The notes under the pieces are model-generated. The model had not been told where the DNA came from, made no database searches, and worked only from the letters and a program-made list of their open reading frames with translations. Below are positions 60,123 through 64,000 of a stretch of 64,000 nt of DNA, one piece after another. Each line of letters opens with the position of its first letter. The first letter of the stretch is position 1. Made by a program: the position numbers and the translations under genes. This DNA comes from Alphaproteobacteria bacterium (GTDB lineage Bacteria; Pseudomonadota; Alphaproteobacteria; Sphingomonadales; Sphingomonadaceae): positions 88,755 through 152,754 of the forward strand of contig JAUIFP010000001.1 of assembly GCA_030430365.1 (NCBI GenBank). Reading direction: 5' to 3'.

Positions 60123-61420
60123 TGGAAATGACGCGGGCCGAACGAACGCAACATCGGCGGGCCATTGCCGCCGCGTCTATCGGCAACGCATTCGAATGGT
60201 ACGACTTCACCATCTACGTGCTGTTCGCCCCTTATATCGCTGCGAACTTCTTTCCTTCCGACGATCCGGCCGTCGAACTGATCCAGGCATTTATCGTCTT
60301 CGGTGTCGGCTTCATTGCCCGGCCGGTGGGCGCCGTGGTGCTCGGCCGCTTCGCCGATACGGCCGGACGCAAGGCCGCGCTCACGCTCACCTTTGCGCTG
60401 ATGGCGGCCGGCACGGGCGCCATCGCCTTCGCGCCGACCTATGCCGTGATCGGCGCGGCTGCCCCGGTCATCATTCTGCTCGGCAGGATCACGCAGGGGT
60501 TTTCCGCCGGCGGAGAGATTGGCGGGGCCGCGACGGTCCTCGTTGAAAATGCGCCGGAGGAGAAGCGCGGGCGCGCCGCCGCATGGCTGCAGGCGAGCAT
60601 GGCGTTCTCCAATATAATCGGCGCGGCGATGGGCCTGCTGGTCCATGCCTTGCTGACGCAGGCCCAGATCGGCGATTGGGGGTGGCGTCTGCCTTTCGTC
60701 TTCGGCCTGCTGATCGTGCCCCTGGGCATCTGGTTGCGCTTCACGTTGCGCGAATCGAACGATTTCGAAGAGGTGAAGCAAACTGGGGAGACGAGCACCT
60801 CCCTGTGGCAGGTGTTCAGCGAATGGCCCGGGCTGCTGCGCGGTTTCGGAATCTCGTTGATCTGGGGCGTCGTGATCTACGCACTTGTCATCTTCATGCC
60901 TGTCCACGTCCAGCAATCCCTTGGGATGACCGGAGAGGCAGCTTTCGCGGCATCGATAATCGGCAATGTCGTGCTCGCCGCAAGCTGTTTCGTCTCGGGC
61001 AGTATGGCCGATGCGCTGGGGCACCGGCGGCAGATGACGATCACCATCTGCGCAATCCTGGTCGGCGCCCCGGCCATGATGCTGCTGCTGGTGACGCATC
61101 CTGTATTCCCGGTGCTGGTTCTGGTCCAGGCGACGTTCTGCGCCCTGGCAGGCTTGTTCTCGGGCGCGGCGCCGGCGGTTCTGGCCAATCAGTTCCCGGC
61201 CAAGGTTCGCGCCAGCGGAATTTCCATCTCCTACAATAGTGCAGTCACGATTTTCGCCGGTTTTGCGCCTGCCATCATTACCTGGCTTTCCAGCCGAACC
61301 TTCGGTTCTTTCGCGCCGGCGATATATACCTCCGCTGCAGCGGCATTCGCCTTGCTGGCAGTGGCCAGCCTACCTGGCCAAAGGAAACAGACTCCGTCCC
61401 TGGCTGGCAGCAGCGGCTGA
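60122..61420 (+). CDS. MFS transporter, metabolite:H+ symporter (MHS/ProP-like)
   Basis: A 432-residue transporter with 12 helices. GNAFEWYDFTIYVLFAPYIAANFFP near the start and the GRFADTAGRKAALTLTFALMAAGT loop are diagnostic of the MHS family, which takes up betaines, proline and other carboxylates. The ATG overlaps the stop of the urocanase-like gene (TGATG), so it is most likely the importer for that pathway. A betaine or imidazole-carboxylate substrate fits. Confidence 0.9.
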   Translation: MEMTRAERTQHRRAIAAASIGNAFEWYDFTIYVLFAPYIAANFFPSDDPAVELIQAFIVFGVGFIARPVGAVVLGRFADTAGRKAALTLTFALMAAGTGAIAFAPTYAVIGAAAPVIILLGRITQGFSAGGEIGGAATVLVENAPEEKRGRAAAWLQASMAFSNIIGAAMGLLVHALLTQAQIGDWGWRLPFVFGLLIVPLGIWLRFTLRESNDFEEVKQTGETSTSLWQVFSEWPGLLRGFGISLIWGVVIYALVIFMPVHVQQSLGMTGEAAFAASIIGNVVLAASCFVSGSMADALGHRRQMTITICAILVGAPAMMLLLVTHPVFPVLVLVQATFCALAGLFSGAAPAVLANQFPAKVRASGISISYNSAVTIFAGFAPAIITWLSSRTFGSFAPAIYTSAAAAFALLAVASLPGQRKQTPSLAGSSG

Positions 61421-61782
61421 AAGATTCTGGCGAATTCGGGACACTTTTCGGGCTCTCGGCCATACGATTTTTCGTCCGCGGAGCGTTCGAACCACTCCCG
61501 AATCTGCGCAGTCTGGCCCAGGATCTGACGGGATTCGTTCCCTTGAATCAAAGGCATGCGTGTCTGGATCCAGTCCCGATCCGGGGGCTTGCAAGGCGCC
61601 CATAAGCGCAATAATTTCGTAACAAGAAAACTTATGTCCTAAAAAGCAAAATGCTCCTAGCTGTCAGGGCCCTTTCTTATAGGCTGAGCAGCATCCCGGA
61701 GATTCAACAAGGACCCGGACAACCCAGTGGGAGGAGATGAAAAACGCGAGGCGTTTGAACACTGGTATGGGGGTATTTTAAA
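61421..61782. other. gene-free leader before the last TBDR
   Basis: About 360 bp without a gene. The last 170 bp are less GC-rich and must contain the TBDR promoter. GCATGC occurs at 61554-61559 but without the longer motif seen near the LysR gene. GGGGG lies about 9 bases before the TBDR ATG. No terminator or clear palindrome was recognised. Confidence 0.5.
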
Positions 61783-64000
61783 ATGAGAGTACAACGTCGC
61801 GGCACCGGCAGGAGTCTGGTCAGCTGCAAAGTCTTGGCAGCAATCCTGTCTGCATCGTCCCTTACGACTCCGGCAATTGCTCAGACCGACGAAGCTGCGC
61901 CGGCGATTTCCGAATCCGATGAGGCGATTGTCGTTACCGCGCGGCGTCGCGATGAGTTTCTTCAGTCGACGCCTGTTTCGGTCTCCGTTCTTTCCGGAGA
62001 CGATGTCGCCAATCGCAACCTTCGCGATTTCCAGGATTTGCGCGGTGTGGTTTCCAACCTGGAGGTTCTGCCTCTTGCCTCGGGCGGTGCCAGCATCACC
62101 ATCCGCGGTATCGGCCAGACCAGCAACCAGGTGAACGTGGACGCCAAGTCGGGCCTGTATGTGAACGACATGTATGTCGCTCGTCAGGAAGGCAACGAAC
62201 TCTATTTCTACGACATCGCATCTCTGCAGGTCCTCAAGGGTCCGCAGGGCACGCTCTTCGGCAAGAACACGACCGGCGGCGCAATGCTGCTGACCACGGC
62301 GTTGCCTGGCTACGATCCGGGTGGTTATGTCAAAGGCCGTCTCGGCAGCTACAAGCGTGTCGATCTCGAAGGTGCGGTCAACATTCCGCTGACCGATACG
62401 GTTCTGACCCGCTTCAGCTTCAGGACGCAGAACGCCGACGGTTTCGTAAGCCACGTTCTCAACGATGGTGACAGCAACAACATCAATAACCGGTCCGCAC
62501 GTTTCCAGATCCGCGCTGTTCCCAGCGACCGGTTCACTGCTGACCTTCTGATGGAATATAACGGCAATCGCAGCGATGGCCGTACGTCGATCGCGGTCGG
62601 ATGCCGTCCGGATGCGTCATATATGCTGAACTACACGGCGCTGCATTCGCAGACGCTTTGTGATGCCTATCCGATCCTCAACCAGGGCAACACCGTTTAT
62701 GGCGGCGCCTATCTGACCATCCCGACCAGTGCCAATGTCACTGACACGGCGGTTGGCGGCGATGCCGGTGAACTGTCCCGCGGCAATCGCGGCCCGCATA
62801 ACGATACCGATGTCGCCACGGTCAACCTCCGCCTGGAATATGAGCTGAGCGACTCTCTGAGTGTGAAGACGATCACTGCGTATCGTTACTCGGAAGCATC
62901 GTTCTACAATCCGACCGTCAATGTCCCGACCGACATCTATGCGGAGCTGGATAACACCGACACCACGCAGTTCACGCATGAAGTGCAGCTCTCGGGCCAG
63001 TTCCTCCAGGATCGGTTGAACTTCGTGATCGGCGGCTTCTATTCCAGCCAGGATACCTACTTCCTGCAGGATACCGGCCCGGACTGGATCGATCCGCTGG
63101 GTTACATCTATGAAGGTGACAACCTCTTCAAGAGCTGGGCGGCCTATGCCCAGGCCTCCTTCGAGATCACGCCGGAACTGGAGCTGACGGTTGGTGGCCG
63201 CTACACCTACGATAAGAAGGAAGCGAGCAGCTACGTCTTCTTCGCAGGCAATGGCGGAACCTACATGCTCGATGGCGAGCTGATGAACTGCGGATGGTTC
63301 ATCGGGGACTTCCTCGGCGGCATCGAGAACTGCGGCGGTGATCCGGCCACCGGTGCAGCCAGCGAAACCTGGGACAGCTTCGACCCGCGCGTCCAGCTTT
63401 CCTATCAGGTGACGGACGACTTCTTCGTCTATGCCAGCTACACCAAGGGCTACAACGCCGGCGGTTTCAACCAGCAGCTGGGTTCGAGCAACCCCAGCGG
63501 CAGCCTGGCTCCGTACGATACGGAGAAGCTGGACTCCTACGAAGCCGGCTTCAAGAGCTCCTGGCTGGACAATGCACTAGTCCTCAACCTGACCGGTTTC
63601 TACCAGGAATATGCCGACATCCAGACGACGACGCTGCCCTGTTTGCCGCTCGGTGCGCCGAACTGCATCCTTACCCGCCAGGTCCAGTCGGGCGCATCGG
63701 TTGAGGTCAAGGGTATTGAAGGCGAGGTCGTTGTCCGGCCGGTCGATGGCTTCACGCTCTCTGCAGACGGCGCCTTCCTCGATCAGGAATACACCGAAAT
63801 CCGGCCTGAGGCGGCACCGTTCTTCCCGCTGGGCCTCGATACTCCGGTGACTTCCGCACCGCGGTATACCTACTCGATCGCGGGTTCTTACGAGCATATC
63901 TTCCCGTCGGATGCGATGCTCACCTTCAGTGCAAACTGGCGGTTCGTGGACAAGAAGCCGGCCTGTAACCCGATCGGCAGCTGCTACACGCCGTCATACG
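61783..64000 (+). CDS. TonB-dependent outer-membrane receptor, 3' end cut by window edge
   Basis: The frame stays open for 739 codons to the window edge. There is a signal peptide (VLAAILSASSLTTPAIAQ), a TonB-box-like AIVVTARRR, a plug domain (VSVSVLSGDDVANRNLRDFQDLRGVVSNLEV, ASLQVLKGPQGTLFGKNTTGGAMLLTT) and many barrel strands up to SCYTPSY at the edge. Compared with the receptor at 44665, both are of the same FyuA/catabolic type; about 50-150 residues are probably missing. It lies after the MHS transporter and could import the same substrate across the outer membrane. The ATG is placed just before the signal peptide. Confidence 0.92.
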   Translation, partial: MRVQRRGTGRSLVSCKVLAAILSASSLTTPAIAQTDEAAPAISESDEAIVVTARRRDEFLQSTPVSVSVLSGDDVANRNLRDFQDLRGVVSNLEVLPLASGGASITIRGIGQTSNQVNVDAKSGLYVNDMYVARQEGNELYFYDIASLQVLKGPQGTLFGKNTTGGAMLLTTALPGYDPGGYVKGRLGSYKRVDLEGAVNIPLTDTVLTRFSFRTQNADGFVSHVLNDGDSNNINNRSARFQIRAVPSDRFTADLLMEYNGNRSDGRTSIAVGCRPDASYMLNYTALHSQTLCDAYPILNQGNTVYGGAYLTIPTSANVTDTAVGGDAGELSRGNRGPHNDTDVATVNLRLEYELSDSLSVKTITAYRYSEASFYNPTVNVPTDIYAELDNTDTTQFTHEVQLSGQFLQDRLNFVIGGFYSSQDTYFLQDTGPDWIDPLGYIYEGDNLFKSWAAYAQASFEITPELELTVGGRYTYDKKEASSYVFFAGNGGTYMLDGELMNCGWFIGDFLGGIENCGGDPATGAASETWDSFDPRVQLSYQVTDDFFVYASYTKGYNAGGFNQQLGSSNPSGSLAPYDTEKLDSYEAGFKSSWLDNALVLNLTGFYQEYADIQTTTLPCLPLGAPNCILTRQVQSGASVEVKGIEGEVVVRPVDGFTLSADGAFLDQEYTEIRPEAAPFFPLGLDTPVTSAPRYTYSIAGSYEHIFPSDAMLTFSANWRFVDKKPACNPIGSCYTPSY

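Noticed and set aside
1-64000. CRISPR arrays, insertion sequences, integrases, rRNA and complete tRNA genes
   Set aside because: No spaced direct repeats, transposase or integrase motifs, or RNA gene sequences were seen in reading the window.

Overview
The window looks like chromosome of a high-GC alphaproteobacterium, most likely a sphingomonad (Sphingomonadales). The evidence is three TonB-dependent receptors (TBDRs), several LysR- and MarR-type regulators and dense catabolic operons. I see no ribosomal, tRNA or replication genes, no insertion sequences, no integrase and no CRISPR array. It reads as a catabolic and stress-tolerance region, not as a mobile island. Taxonomy is inferred from gene content only.

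Region 1 (1-12.1 kb): a carboxylate/alcohol catabolic set of unknown substrate. It holds a truncated aldehyde dehydrogenase, a GMC oxidoreductase, an enolase-superfamily enzyme, a CysB-like LysR regulator, a TcuA-like flavoprotein, two MmgE/PrpD proteins, a second aldehyde dehydrogenase and an SDR. A perfect 14-bp motif is shared by the LysR/TcuA intergenic region and the SDR upstream region.

Region 2 (12.1-20.6 kb): a compatible-solute module. It holds a GH13 glucosidase (minus strand), then a HAD phosphatase, glucosylglycerol-phosphate synthase (GgpS) and a complete sugar ABC importer in one tightly packed plus-strand operon.

Region 3 (20.6-35.7 kb): a second catabolic block. It holds a TBDR, a secreted alpha/beta hydrolase, a carboxylesterase, an aromatic-acid-type MFS, a TAXI binding protein without permease, a DHA2-type MFS, a stand-alone ferredoxin, a flavoprotein, three related DoxX-like membrane proteins and a MarR regulator. 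Two similar inverted repeats (TATCTT-N6-AAGATA) lie in front of the TBDR and between the ferredoxin and flavoprotein genes and are the likely MarR sites.

Region 4 (35.8-43.6 kb): a sulfide/persulfide detoxification and RND-efflux divergon. One arm is sqr, a DUF2892 protein and a TolC-like protein. The other arm is a rhodanese, an RND adaptor, an RND pump and an ArsR regulator. An imperfect 12-bp inverted repeat lies between the arms.

Region 5 (43.6-51.2 kb): a LysR regulator divergent from a TBDR with a perfect 7-bp-arm palindrome between them. A terminator-like hairpin, a Tat-exported sulfatase, a SugE/Gdx-type SMR exporter, an MFS and a nitroreductase follow.

Region 6 (51.2-64 kb): heterotetrameric sarcosine oxidase (soxBDAG) divergent from a GlxA/AraC regulator. 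Next come a DUF917/S-methyl-thiohydantoin-desulfurase-family protein, a urocanase paralogue with Ala in place of the usual active-site Cys, an MHS-family transporter and a TBDR cut by the window edge. This is the best candidate for an unusual pathway: the pairing fits degradation of a sulfur-substituted imidazole such as (S-methyl)thiourocanate from ergothioneine-type betaines, with sarcosine oxidase possibly handling N-methyl products.
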